Part shown: piece after piece, positions 16,303 through 24,927 of the stretch
How positions within the stretch are numbered: position 1 is the stretch's first letter
How the letters are laid out: each line of letters begins with the position of its first letter
Source of the DNA: Solimicrobium silvestre
Lineage (GTDB): Bacteria > Pseudomonadota > Gammaproteobacteria > Burkholderiales > Burkholderiaceae_D
Direction of reading: 5' to 3'
NCBI RefSeq assembly: GCF_002976435.1
Contig: NZ_PUGF01000035.1
Location: forward strand, 1-39,142
Length of the DNA stretch: 39,142 nt
The notes under the pieces: generated by a model
The model's database searches: none
Seen by the model: the letters and a program-made list of their open reading frames with translations, nothing else
What the model was told of the DNA's origin: nothing
Program-made: the position numbers and the translations under genes

Positions 16303-16330
16303 TTGACAGCTGTATATATTGTTATATGCT
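16303..16330 (+). promoter_or_regulatory. Probable sigma-70 promoter of the porin gene
   Basis: TTGACA (16303-16308) is followed after 16 bases by TATGCT (16325-16330), perfect -35 and 4/6 -10. It gives a leader of about 25 bases before the porin ATG at 16361. Confidence 0.55.
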
Positions 16331-16360
16331 GAAATTCGTCATGATGCTAAGGAGCGTTGC

Positions 16361-17548
16361 ATGAAATACCATTCTTTTTTGACAAAAAACCTGATTGCGG
16401 TCAGCCTCTTAGCGTCGTCAGCATTGTCAATTCATGCTCAAGCTCAAACTACCGACGTTCCCAAAGTAGCCGCGGATAGCCCTCCGCTCATTGTCGATAG
16501 TCCCTATTCCTACTCAGGCTTTGCTTCGCTGATTGGAGGTCAATCATCCGGTCGTTGCCAGCCAACCGGAATGGCACAAGACACCACGTCATGCACGCGC
16601 TATGTCGGTGATTGGGGGCATGATGGCATTTACAATAACAACTTCAGCATTGCGCAAGAAAGCCGCATAGGTGTGCAGTTTACGGACAAGTTCACACATG
16701 ACTTATCCGGCACCATACAGCTAACCGCCCGACCAATCCGAGATGAGCATCTCAACCTGGAATGGGCTTATCTCACTTACAAACCAGACTCTAGCTGGAC
16801 GATTTACATTGGCCGTAAACGCCTGCCGTTGTTTTATTATTCAGATATTCAAGACATCGGCTACGCGTACAACACCATCCGCCTAGATGGCTCCATCTAC
16901 GGATGGGAAGTCACCAACTACAACGGCATTAGCGTCGACTATAGTTTTAATGTGGCAGATTGGGATGTACGCGCAGAGATGCTGGTCGGCACCGAAGATG
17001 CAAAAAATAATGCGTATGAGAGATTATTCTATGCCACACCGCAAGACATCGGCTGGCATAGAATTGTGGGAATGAGCTTTGATTTTAGCCATGACTGGCT
17101 CACAGGACGGCTAGGTTATGAGCATTCGGATTACAGTCAGTTTGACGCGGTAACGGGCGCAGTACCACTGTTTACAGGCGGCTATCAAGCCAGCCAATCT
17201 TTCCTGGATGCGTCCCTCACTGCCGATCTCAACGATTGGATTTTGCACACTGAATTTGGTGACGCCCATCGTCTAGGCATAGGCGCACTCGCGCGCTTTT
17301 ATTCCGTTTCCGCCGGCTACCGCATGGGCAAATTCCTGCCTACGATTCAATACGGCACCTATCGGGAAAGCACTCCTTTTGCAAATTATAACGATGGTAA
17401 ATTTCAAACTGCCGTACTTGCCTTGCGCTATGATTTTGCCAAAAATATGGATTTCAAAGTTCAACTCGATCGCGCCATTGATAATGGACAGCCGCCACTA
17501 CAGGGATCTGCGTATCTGGTTAGCGCCGGAATTGATATCGTTTTTTAA
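16361..17548 (+). CDS. Outer-membrane beta-barrel protein, porin-like
   Basis: The product is 395 aa from ATG 16361, which has AAGGAG seven bases upstream; an upstream start would put the signal peptide out of place. The signal peptide ends near IHAQA. Repeated amphipathic aromatic strands follow (SWTIYIGRKRLPLFYYSD, GWEVTNYNGISVDYSFN, GRLGYEHSDYSQF) and the C-terminus ends in IDIVF, a BAM-type last strand. One disulfide is possible in the early CQPTGMAQDTTSC loop. Function as a channel is inferred. Its divergent PstS-like neighbour suggests a shared role in uptake or surface stress. Confidence 0.78.
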   Translation: MKYHSFLTKNLIAVSLLASSALSIHAQAQTTDVPKVAADSPPLIVDSPYSYSGFASLIGGQSSGRCQPTGMAQDTTSCTRYVGDWGHDGIYNNNFSIAQESRIGVQFTDKFTHDLSGTIQLTARPIRDEHLNLEWAYLTYKPDSSWTIYIGRKRLPLFYYSDIQDIGYAYNTIRLDGSIYGWEVTNYNGISVDYSFNVADWDVRAEMLVGTEDAKNNAYERLFYATPQDIGWHRIVGMSFDFSHDWLTGRLGYEHSDYSQFDAVTGAVPLFTGGYQASQSFLDASLTADLNDWILHTEFGDAHRLGIGALARFYSVSAGYRMGKFLPTIQYGTYRESTPFANYNDGKFQTAVLALRYDFAKNMDFKVQLDRAIDNGQPPLQGSAYLVSAGIDIVF

Positions 17549-17571
17549 ATTCAGGAAAGTAAGTACACAAG

Positions 17572-17609
17572 AAAAATCCAAACAGATTATCCATCTGTTT
17601 GGATTTTTT
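17572..17609 (+). terminator. Rho-independent terminator of the porin gene
   Basis: A 16-bp perfect inverted repeat (17572-17587 with 17593-17608), AAAAATCCAAACAGAT in the left arm and a T6 run on the right, lies 24 bases after the stop codon. Confidence 0.88.
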
Positions 17610-17986
17610 ACATTCGAGATTATCATCTACTTCAACGAAGTTTTTCCGCCTTTATCAGATTATGCGAGAACGATTTATGATCGCTCCATGAATCCATCAA
17701 ACCGCTTTATTTTCGTCATCGATTTCCAGCTGAAATCATCAATCATTGCGTTTGGCTCTACTGTCGTTTTTCTTTTTCTTTAAGTTATCCAGATATTGAA
17801 TAAATGATAGCCAAACGGTTGCGTTCTTGATCAAAAAGTCCAACCAAGGAAAAAATAATATTTCAAAATGAACCTAACAGTACCGTTGATTTTAATGCTG
17901 CGATTCCATACAACTCAACGCACAATTAAAGACACTTTCGCATCATCGATTCAAAGCCAGATAAATTTCAAACGTCTACTCAATAA
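17610..17986. other. Intergenic stretch without a recognised gene
   Basis: Between the porin terminator and the convergent BON gene end I find only short frames with no ribosome site, signal peptide or family likeness. The AT-rich sequence has no clear hairpin. It may be a decayed gene, but nothing recognisable remains. Confidence 0.4.
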
Positions 17987-18565
17987 CTACTGTTTGACAT
18001 TCATGTGGTTGACAACACTCGTGACACCATCAACATCTCCAGCTACAACGACAGCACGCGCCAATTGGATGTCGTTGTCGACGAAGCCACTTAATTGAAC
18101 TTCACCTTTTCTGGTCGTTACCGATACATCCAGGCTTTTCATTGTTGAATCATTGAGCAACGCTGCTTTAACCCCCGCAGTGATCACGCTATCGTCAACC
18201 TTATTCCCGATGGTCTGCTTCCCTTCTTTAATGCTCAGTTTATTGTCAATACTTTTGACACCTTCCACGGCACTCGCTACTGCGCTACCGCGATCAATTT
18301 GTGACTGATTATCAACAAAGCCACTTAGCATCACCACGCCCTTATTCACCGTGACTTTAATATCAAGACTTTTGATTTCGTCGTTCGCCAGTAACGCGGA
18401 ACGAACTTTAGCGACGACTACAGAATCATCAATCTGGTTACCAATCGTGATGTGCGGGGCACTGTCGCTTGCTACTTGTGAATTATTGCAGCCAGACAAT
18501 GTTGCAAGAAATACGCTCGCGATAATTGCATTCACATAGACAGTGCAATTCGGATAATTAGTCAT
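17987..18565 (-). CDS. Lipoprotein with two BON domains (OsmY-like)
   Basis: The product is 192 aa from the ATG at 18563-18565, preceded by TTGGA. A signal peptide ends in the lipobox LSGC, so it is a lipoprotein. Two BON domains follow, each with the pattern DDSVV-KV-ALL...SLDI-V-V-KG-V-LSGFVD (about residues 45-110 and 118-190); the two copies are clearly duplicates. BON domains bind phospholipid membranes; OsmY-type proteins respond to osmotic or envelope stress. It lies next to the OmpA-like gene. Confidence 0.88.
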   Translation of the reverse strand: MTNYPNCTVYVNAIIASVFLATLSGCNNSQVASDSAPHITIGNQIDDSVVVAKVRSALLANDEIKSLDIKVTVNKGVVMLSGFVDNQSQIDRGSAVASAVEGVKSIDNKLSIKEGKQTIGNKVDDSVITAGVKAALLNDSTMKSLDVSVTTRKGEVQLSGFVDNDIQLARAVVVAGDVDGVTSVVNHMNVKQ

Positions 18566-19081
18566 GATTTTTCCAATAAAAATGAAATCGATTTGAAAAC
18601 GGCATGACAATTTTCCCGTACTTTATGTTGTTGATCTGTGCGCTAACCAACATGCAATAAAGAAAATTTCAATGATTAATGCGATGTAAAAAACTTATTC
18701 AACACGGCTGCAAGGTAGAAATAAGAGGAGAGGTAAATCAAATTTACGCTCGACTCGTGTTGACATAAATCAGCAAAAATAAAATCGAAATAAATGAGTG
18801 CGACATAAAAACAACAAAGCCATTCTATGTGCGACAACGTACAGAGCTCATAGCTATTTACTCGTAATCTCAGCATCAACATAAAAGCAGAAGAGTCGCA
18901 GAAATAATTTCTGAAACAATCATTCTGCTCAGTGTGTGTCATTGCAATTTAACGGTGCTGAATAGGGACTAACTACGCAACATCAATTTATTCGAAGATG
19001 CTTATTACATGCAACCGCTTAAATAACATTTACAACTTTCTTTTATACGTCTTAAAAATTTTTATTAACCTAAGGTAAATC
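18566..19081. other. Divergent upstream region of the BON and OmpA genes
   Basis: This stretch of about 515 bases is AT-rich and carries the promoters of two divergent envelope genes. Only short improbable frames occur. AAGGTAAATC just before 19082 is the ribosome site of the OmpA gene. No operator repeat was identified. Confidence 0.4.
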
Positions 19082-20149
19082 ATGAATAATTTCAAACAAA
19101 TTTCTCTTGCTGCGGCAATTCTTTGTTGCGCAACTTCTGGCAGCGTTTTTGCGCAAGCGGCACAACCGGCACAAGTTGTACCAATCTTTGACTACAACCC
19201 ATCTTGGTATATTGCGCCAACCGTGAATGGTATGTATCCAGATACAGGCTTCGGAGTCGAACAGCATGGCGAAGGCGGTGGACTGCGTTTAGGTAAACCA
19301 ATTTCAGAAAGCTGGGATATTCAATTAGGAACCAGCTATGCACGTGCCCGCAACAATGGAACGACCTATCAACAAAACTTGCTCGGGGTCGATGCTCTGT
19401 ATATGTTTTCACGCGACACATTCCGTCCATTCTTGTTAGTCGGCGCAGGCGCGCAAGAAGATCGTCTTAGTTCATCTGTCGCTGGAACTTCAGGCTATGC
19501 CCCTTATGTCAATGCAGGCCTTGGATTTCAGGTTTCTCTGAATGATCAATGGTCACTACAAGCTGACTTCCGTCGTGTTCATGGTTATTTACGCGATAAC
19601 GATTTTTCCATCAGTCGCAACAGCAATAATTATCTGATGGTCGGAATCAACTACGCTTTCGACAAATCGCCGACTCGACCAGTAGCGGTTGCGCCAACGC
19701 CTGAACCAGCACCAATCATTGCTGTTATAACGCCGCCTCCAGCGCCTACACCACCGCCAGCACCACGCTTTGAAAAAATTTCACTCTCTTCAACTGAGCT
19801 GTTTTCATTCGACAAATCTGATCTGAAAATGCCGCAGCCAAAACTCGATGAAATTGCCGCTGCATTAAATAAAAACACACAAGTCAATAACGTAGTAATT
19901 AGCGGTTATACAGATCGTATCGGTTCAGATAAGTATAATCAAAAGCTGTCAGAACGACGTGCGAATGCAGTGAAAGACTACCTGGTAGGTAAAGGCATTG
20001 ATGCTGGCCGCCTTAGTGCTGTAGGTAAAGGCAAATCAGATCCAGTTGTTGTTTGTACTCAAACCAAACGGCCTGCTTTGATTGATTGTCTGGAGCCAAA
20101 TCGCCGAGTAGAAGTTGAGCAGATCACCATCGAACAGCGTGTCAACTAA
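19082..20149 (+). CDS. OmpA-family outer-membrane protein
   Basis: The product is 355 aa. The signal peptide (about 1-24, SVFAQA) is followed by an eight-strand-type OmpA/opacity barrel to about residue 195, a Pro/Ala-rich linker (about 200-228) and a C-terminal OmpA domain (about 240-350) with FSFDKSDLK, SGYTDRIGSDKYNQKLSERR and the NRRVEVE peptidoglycan-binding motif. It tethers the outer membrane to the cell wall. A CTQTKRPALIDCLEPNRR insert can form a disulfide. It has its own terminator and is flanked by stress/envelope genes. Confidence 0.93.
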   Translation: MNNFKQISLAAAILCCATSGSVFAQAAQPAQVVPIFDYNPSWYIAPTVNGMYPDTGFGVEQHGEGGGLRLGKPISESWDIQLGTSYARARNNGTTYQQNLLGVDALYMFSRDTFRPFLLVGAGAQEDRLSSSVAGTSGYAPYVNAGLGFQVSLNDQWSLQADFRRVHGYLRDNDFSISRNSNNYLMVGINYAFDKSPTRPVAVAPTPEPAPIIAVITPPPAPTPPPAPRFEKISLSSTELFSFDKSDLKMPQPKLDEIAAALNKNTQVNNVVISGYTDRIGSDKYNQKLSERRANAVKDYLVGKGIDAGRLSAVGKGKSDPVVVCTQTKRPALIDCLEPNRRVEVEQITIEQRVN

Positions 20150-20216
20150 TTGTAAGATGGCACAAAGTAAAACGTATTGTCTACTTTGATTTAATACTTC
20201 AGCAGCATGAAAAAAA

Positions 20217-20250
20217 GCATCCGGTATTTGAAACGCCGGATGCTTTTTTT
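20217..20250 (+). terminator. Bidirectional terminator between the OmpA and lipoprotein genes
   Basis: GCATCCGG (20217-20224) pairs with CCGGATGC (20236-20243), with A7 before and T7 after, so it can stop transcription on both strands for the convergent genes. Confidence 0.9.
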
Positions 20251-20297
20251 CGGCTACGGATCAAGCTAAAAACGCAGCGTCGCTGGATCCGATAAAG

Positions 20298-20576
20298 TTA
20301 ACGAGAGTGGAAAGGAATCGATGGTACAGAACGGCCTGGTGCCGCAGAATGGTAAGCGTGATGACCTGCTCCACCGCCCCAAAAATGACCTCTATCACGA
20401 TACGGGCCAACTTGATAACCCGGCCCCCATGCACCATAGACTCCACCAACTGGCTCATAGTAATCCACACCGACGCCCACGTTGCCGCCATAACCACCAG
20501 CGACAACACATCCGGCAATCGACAGCGTCAACAAACTAGCTGATGCAGCGATTCGCACTAATCTAAAAATAGTCAT
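20298..20576 (-). CDS. Small glycine/tyrosine-rich lipoprotein
   Basis: The product is 92 aa. A signal peptide ends in LSIAGC, a lipobox. The mature part is rich in Gly, Tyr and His (GGYGGNVGVGVDYYEPVGG), without a domain, as in small envelope proteins found by stress genes. Its start overlaps the upstream VOC gene stop (ATGA), so both are translated from one message. Function unknown; surface coating or metal binding by the His cluster is a guess. Confidence 0.75.
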   Translation of the reverse strand: MTIFRLVRIAASASLLTLSIAGCVVAGGYGGNVGVGVDYYEPVGGVYGAWGPGYQVGPYRDRGHFWGGGAGHHAYHSAAPGRSVPSIPFHSR

Positions 20577-21556
20577 TTCATCACCTCTTTTCTCTCAGTA
20601 TTTGGCCATTCAATTAGCCCAAAAGGTGCACCGCTGGTATCAGCTACTACTGCAACTTTCCCTCCATGGCGATCAATTCTCGGTGCGACTAAAATCTTGC
20701 CGCCAAGAGCAACTACCTTTGCAGCCATCTTTACAGTGTCGTCAACCCGCACATAATTTAACCAGTGTGGTGGTGTAATGGCTTTATCGGCAGGTAAAGA
20801 ATTGATACTGGCTCGCGCATAATCATCTGAAGCCAGCATTAAATGCTGGAAGCCTTGCGCTGCCGGCAAATCGAACACTTCATAATTGAATAGTGTTTGA
20901 TAAAAAGCGGCATCAGCGCCTGGATCAACGGTGATGAGTGAACTCCAAATCCATTCACCAGGTGCAGCAATAACGTCAGCCGGATCGCCACTGCTCGACG
21001 CAAGAATGGCGAACACCGCACCCTGAGGATCGGCAAACACCGCTTCACGACCACGATTAGGAATATTGTGCGGCTCAAAAAGAACTTTGGCACCATGTTC
21101 AACAGCCATTCTTTTCGCTGCATCGACATCACTGACGGCAATGAAACTTAGCCAGGCTGGCTGTTTGTGCTCATTTTCTCCAATGGCTTTATAGATTAAC
21201 CCCGCGACTGGGCGACCATCCATTGAAGCTTCCACATATTCTCTGCCGCCAGTATGAATATCGCGGAAGGTCCAGCCAAACAACCCTCCGTAAAATTGCT
21301 TGGAGGCGACGAGATTGGGCGTCACCAACTCAACAAAAACAATTTTACCGACGTGGTGCTCTTGACTGGCCGGAGTGACCAGTGCTGGAAAAGATAGATC
21401 GGCAGAAAGTGCTGGCATCGCGATGGCGGCGCCGATGAATGCCGCCAATATATTGTGTTTAAAAAAACCTAATTTACGGCATGTACTTACCCTTCGCTGC
21501 CGATCTTTATTAGCAGGGATAGCATCCGTTGGTATTGAGTTATCTTGCGCATACAT
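20573..21556 (-). CDS. Two-domain VOC (glyoxalase-like) protein with N-terminal signal/anchor
   Basis: The product is 327 aa. Residues about 32-52 form a hydrophobic signal or anchor (NILAAFIGAAIAMPALSA), so, unusually for this superfamily, the enzyme is exported or membrane-bound. Two VOC modules follow: about 68-190 (VFVELVTPNLVASKQFYGGLFGW, FADPQGAVFAIL) and about 200-318 (WSSLITVDPGADAAFYQTLF, VADTSGAPFGLIEW). Metal ligands cannot be assigned safely. The family includes lyases, dioxygenases and resistance proteins. It forms a two-gene operon with the glycine-rich lipoprotein. AGGATGT precedes the ATG. Confidence 0.85.
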   Translation of the reverse strand: MYAQDNSIPTDAIPANKDRQRRVSTCRKLGFFKHNILAAFIGAAIAMPALSADLSFPALVTPASQEHHVGKIVFVELVTPNLVASKQFYGGLFGWTFRDIHTGGREYVEASMDGRPVAGLIYKAIGENEHKQPAWLSFIAVSDVDAAKRMAVEHGAKVLFEPHNIPNRGREAVFADPQGAVFAILASSSGDPADVIAAPGEWIWSSLITVDPGADAAFYQTLFNYEVFDLPAAQGFQHLMLASDDYARASINSLPADKAITPPHWLNYVRVDDTVKMAAKVVALGGKILVAPRIDRHGGKVAVVADTSGAPFGLIEWPNTERKEVMK

Positions 21557-21713
21557 CCTATTCTCCCGGTTATTTTACTAGTGAGAAATAACGATACTTC
21601 CATGCAGTTCAATAGTCGGTGCGCTAGCGTACGGTAACGCACCGACAGCGCATCCAATTCCACGTATCTTCACCTCATTGAACACATTTTCTTCCACAGC
21701 CGGAGCTATTACC

Positions 21714-21998
21714 ATGTCACACCGAGATGAATACATCGCAAAAATGAAACTGCAATTGGACAACCTTAATCTCTCTATTGCACAGTTTGAGACTAAGGCA
21801 CATGCCATGCAATTAGATGCGCAAGATGCTTACAAAGAAGGGTTAGTGAAGCTACATATTCAATCAAAACTAGCGATCGAAAAGTTTGATGAACTCAAAG
21901 AGAGCAGTGATAACAGCTGGGATCAGTTAGTCGCTGAAACTGAAAAAGTGCGTGATGCTTTTGTTGACTCCTACCATTATTTTAAATTGCATTTCTAA
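21714..21998 (+). CDS. Small coiled-coil protein
   Basis: The product is 94 aa from ATG 21714 (GGAG eight bases upstream; 12 residues shorter than from 21678). It is charged and helical throughout, with heptad-like spacing (MKLQLDNLNLSIAQFETKA), without signal or membrane segment. It precedes the DUF3309 gene by 47 bases and probably shares a message. Genes of this type beside DUF3309 are common in betaproteobacteria and are thought stress-related; no activity is known. Confidence 0.7.
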   Translation: MSHRDEYIAKMKLQLDNLNLSIAQFETKAHAMQLDAQDAYKEGLVKLHIQSKLAIEKFDELKESSDNSWDQLVAETEKVRDAFVDSYHYFKLHF

Positions 21999-22042
21999 CC
22001 CGTTATCAAGATCGAATTTGAATAACCACCAAGGAGCAAACC

Positions 22043-22195
22043 ATGAGTATTCTTTTATTAATCATTCTGATTTTCATTCTATTAGGGGCGTTCCCAACTT
22101 GGCCGCATAGTCGCAATTGGGGCTACGCACCAAGTGGTATTTCAGGCTTGCTCCTGGTTGTGCTGATTGTGCTGCTAATTACCGGCCAGCTGTAA
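22043..22195 (+). CDS. DUF3309-family small membrane protein
   Basis: The product is 50 aa. AAGGAG lies seven bases before the ATG. Two hydrophobic stretches (about 2-18 and 32-48) flank the family core PTWPHSRNWGYAPSG. The length and central motif match DUF3309. It is an inner-membrane hairpin with no known activity, often induced by stress. Too short for most automatic callers. Confidence 0.9.
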   Translation: MSILLLIILIFILLGAFPTWPHSRNWGYAPSGISGLLLVVLIVLLITGQL

Positions 22196-22198
22196 TCA

Positions 22199-22234
22199 TG
22201 AACGTGGCGAAAATTCCGCCACGTTCAGCTTTAT
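22199..22234 (+). terminator. Hairpin after the DUF3309 gene
   Basis: An 11-bp perfect inverted repeat (TGAACGTGGCG at 22199-22209, complement at 22217-22227) lies four bases past the stop and is followed by a short T-rich GCTTTATA. It is a plausible but weak terminator shared with the convergent DUF3185 gene. Confidence 0.65.
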
Positions 22235-22246
22235 AGCAATTAACTC

Positions 22247-22465
22247 TTATCTCTTGCCGCCTAAAGCCAGCAGAAAACCACCAATTGCAATAGCACCTAC
22301 TCCCGCCCAAATTGGAATATTGATCGTTTGCTTCTCATTGAGAGATAGCTCAAACGTTCCAATTTTGACGTCATGCGTTTCCTTGGTATAACTAAAGCCA
22401 CCGTAGACCAGGCCCAGCACACCAGCGACGATCAACGCAACCGCCATCATTTTGACTAAGTTCAT
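22247..22465 (-). CDS. DUF3185-family small membrane protein
   Basis: The product is 72 aa with two membrane segments (about 5-24 and 51-68). The GLVYGGFSYTKETHDVKIG loop and the LSLNEKQTINIPIWAGVGAI stretch are typical of DUF3185. GAGGAG precedes the start. It lies 48 bases after the DUF3096 gene on the same strand and is likely co-transcribed with it. Role unknown; probably an inner-membrane stress protein. Confidence 0.88.
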   Translation of the reverse strand: MNLVKMMAVALIVAGVLGLVYGGFSYTKETHDVKIGTFELSLNEKQTINIPIWAGVGAIAIGGFLLALGGKR

Positions 22466-22513
22466 GTTGAATTTCTCCTCAGAATACGAATTAGCTTTAT
22501 TAATTCAATCTAC

Positions 22514-22666
22514 CTAGTGAAGAAAATGGCCCGTTCCAAATAATCCAACCAAACCAATCACAATCAAATAAATAGCAACGATCAAGTTCAACAAACGCGG
22601 AATGATGAGTATCAAGATACCAGCAATCAGCGAAACGATAGGAACCAGACTTAAGGTAATGTTCAT
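22514..22666 (-). CDS. DUF3096-family small membrane protein
   Basis: The product is 50 aa, too short for most ORF cut-offs. The sequence starts MNITLSLVPIVSLIAGILIL and continues with IIPRLLNLIVAIYLIVIGLV, giving two hydrophobic helices separated by PRLLN, the DUF3096 hallmark. The ribosome site is poor (a GGGG about 13 bases upstream). It precedes the DUF3185 gene on the same strand. The overlapping longer frame in the same strand lacks any such pattern and is a shadow. Confidence 0.85.
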   Translation of the reverse strand: MNITLSLVPIVSLIAGILILIIPRLLNLIVAIYLIVIGLVGLFGTGHFLH

Positions 22667-22787
22667 AATATTTCAGCCCCAAAAATTTCTGCACAAACGA
22701 CGCCAGAATGGCTTGCAGCATACCTACAATAGCGCACTCAATTCAAGTTGTCGGTACGTTGGGGTACATAGCGGAATAGAAGTAAAT

Positions 22788-23984
22788 TTAATTTAGCTTA
22801 ATAAACCTATACTTGTAATCCCCAAACGAACTTCCCCCAGAAACTCTGGCCACTCCATCAACAAAATACCCGGCATTCGCAAAAATCGGTGGAATAACAA
22901 ACTCCCCCGATTTATTGATATACCCATATTTCCCATACATTGACGCCACCGCAATGCCATTTTTAAATGGCCCGACATGGTCAAACTGGGGATTGATGAC
23001 CATTTTCCCTTCTTTGTTTATGTAACCAAACTTCCCGGCAATCCAGCTTGGGGAATCAGTAGCAGGATTTTTTCCCAGCTCAATTTGGCATAGCCCTTCC
23101 GAAAAATACATCATCTGTTTTGACTTTTCCAACCCAAAATCTAATGTCGGCTTTATTTTTACATCGCCTTTTTTATCAATAAATCCGACCTTGCCATTTT
23201 CTTCAAACCTTGCCAAGCCATCGGAGAAAGCGCTTAATCCCGGAAACCCTTTATCCACTATTTTCTTGTTTTTTTTATCGATCATAAAACTCACGTTATT
23301 CACTTCGACGATAGCAATGCCGTCTTTGAAATACGAAGGACTATCATAGGTCGGCTCAATCACCACACGACCGCTGGTATCGATAAAACCATATTTATCA
23401 CCGATTCTGACAGAGGCAAGATCTTCGCTAAAGTCTGAAGCTTCATCAAATTTTGCTGGAATGGCAAACGCCCCGGCTTTATTGATATAGCCGTATTTAG
23501 TTCTAAGCCCAAAAGTAGCGATAGTGGTACCGATAAAACTTGCACCGATTACCGCGAGGCCATTTGAGAAGCGCGGAGGGGCGTAGTAATTGCCTGAAAA
23601 TTTAGGCTGGATAACGACTTTCCCATTTTTATCTGCAAACCCCCATTGAGTATTAGGCGGATCATTCGCATTGGTTACGCTGGTTTTTGCTGCGGTAAAA
23701 TTAATTGCCGCCAAGCCTTCAGAAAAATAAGAATTAAATTGCGCCTGCCCCGGATTGAACTGCGGTTCAATCACCATTTTTCCAGAGCTATCGATAAACC
23801 CCCATTTGTTATTTATTTTGACCGCCGCCAATCCTTCGTAAAAATCGGTGGCGTTGTCATAAGTGTCGTTGGTCAGCGGTTTATATTGAAGCGCAACGGT
23901 TTTTGACTGGGCTTTGATGTTTTGCGATTGTGCAATCGAGATTGTTAGAAAAATTCCTATGAATAAGAAGGAAATTTTTTTCAT
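22788..23984 (-). CDS. Exported WG-repeat protein
   Basis: The product is 398 aa. A signal peptide (about 1-19) is followed by at least seven WG (WG_beta_rep) units with the pattern F-x-G-L-A-x-V...KWGFIDxxGKxVIxPxF, from about residue 45 to the end. WG repeats build beta-propeller-like or solenoid binding surfaces and are frequent in accessory genomes; no enzyme activity is implied. It is a single gene, with no near neighbour that explains it. Confidence 0.85.
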   Translation of the reverse strand: MKKISFLFIGIFLTISIAQSQNIKAQSKTVALQYKPLTNDTYDNATDFYEGLAAVKINNKWGFIDSSGKMVIEPQFNPGQAQFNSYFSEGLAAINFTAAKTSVTNANDPPNTQWGFADKNGKVVIQPKFSGNYYAPPRFSNGLAVIGASFIGTTIATFGLRTKYGYINKAGAFAIPAKFDEASDFSEDLASVRIGDKYGFIDTSGRVVIEPTYDSPSYFKDGIAIVEVNNVSFMIDKKNKKIVDKGFPGLSAFSDGLARFEENGKVGFIDKKGDVKIKPTLDFGLEKSKQMMYFSEGLCQIELGKNPATDSPSWIAGKFGYINKEGKMVINPQFDHVGPFKNGIAVASMYGKYGYINKSGEFVIPPIFANAGYFVDGVARVSGGSSFGDYKYRFIKLN

Positions 23985-24370
23985 GGTTTGTTTGCTCCAA
24001 AAAATATAATGGCCGTTTGAACACTGCGCTATCGAACTAAAGCTTGATGTTTTTTAAATTGGCAAAAGCCAAATATAGGTGTCGGCAGTTATCCTGATAA
24101 CCATAAAAGGTATCCGCGATCCGTATGGAGTTACGAAGACCTTCACAACTGAGCTGAGGTTTATTCCAAGGCTAGTTAAAACGTTTCCAAATAGAAACTT
24201 AAGATGTGGCGTTGTTTAAGTAGCGAATTCCTAATGAAGAATAATGCCATATTTAGCTCTCATCGTATGAAACGAAGAGGTTATCAGAAGGGCAGATTCC
24301 CCAAATTCTGTAACTACATTAAGGTCTCCACTGGGATCTACGAAGCCCGACTTGACCCTGCACTCTTCTT
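23985..24370. other. Intergenic stretch
   Basis: These 386 bases separate two minus-strand genes. Only short plus-strand frames without ribosome sites occur, and none resembles a known family. A promoter for the WG gene must lie in the left part; no clear boxes were identified. No strong hairpin was seen. Confidence 0.4.
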
Positions 24371-24847
24371 TCACCCAGTCGCCTTGCCTAAAGCCTTGCG
24401 TATGATTTCACGTATTGGCTCGTATGCATTCCAATTAGAATCGAAGGAGCTCGAGTAATCAAATACATCAATTTTAGGAACTGTTGAGCTATTTTTAAAA
24501 GTTTCAATCAGAGTTAGTGCAGTCTTATCACCAAATTTTGAATAAATATTCCATTGGTAGTATCCGTCATTTGCAATCGTGAACAATAGCAATCCTAAAT
24601 CATGTTTTTTAAGGTCGCCGGAAATCGTTCGCTCAATTGAATCAATTTTCGCCCACTCTTCTGCGTTAGGCAGTCTGCCAGAATCTTCTTCGCCGTACCC
24701 ATATCCTATAAACACGTGATTTGGATAGGCGGCTTTATCGACGTTGATTTCGCCGGGAAACATGCAGCCAATTACGGAAGATTCACCGTTGGCGACGCAT
24801 TCAAATCGCGACCACTGATTTTCCAAACTTTGATTTTCTTGATTCAT
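24371..24847 (-). CDS. Hypothetical cytoplasmic protein
   Basis: The product is 158 aa, without signal or membrane segment. It has alternating strands and helices, with a WNIYSKFGDKTAL stretch near the middle and an aromatic/acidic C-terminal part; this faintly recalls DUF695/RraB-like small folds, but I would not rely on it. It may form a transcription unit with the DUF3857 gene upstream (gap 80 bases). The ribosome site is weak. Confidence 0.5.
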   Translation of the reverse strand: MNQENQSLENQWSRFECVANGESSVIGCMFPGEINVDKAAYPNHVFIGYGYGEEDSGRLPNAEEWAKIDSIERTISGDLKKHDLGLLLFTIANDGYYQWNIYSKFGDKTALTLIETFKNSSTVPKIDVFDYSSSFDSNWNAYEPIREIIRKALGKATG

Positions 24848-24927
24848 AATTTAAAACTCACTTTTAATTTAATCTCCACTTTTATTTTGTGGCATTGATT
24901 TAACTATTTATTTCTTTAGCTGATCAA

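Noticed and set aside
18676-18942. An 88-codon minus-strand frame upstream of the BON gene
   Set aside because: The composition is not protein-like, there is no ribosome site and it sits in the divergent promoter region.
24204-24458. An 84-codon plus-strand frame partly antisense to the 158-aa gene
   Set aside because: It lacks a ribosome site and half of it is antisense to a better-supported gene.
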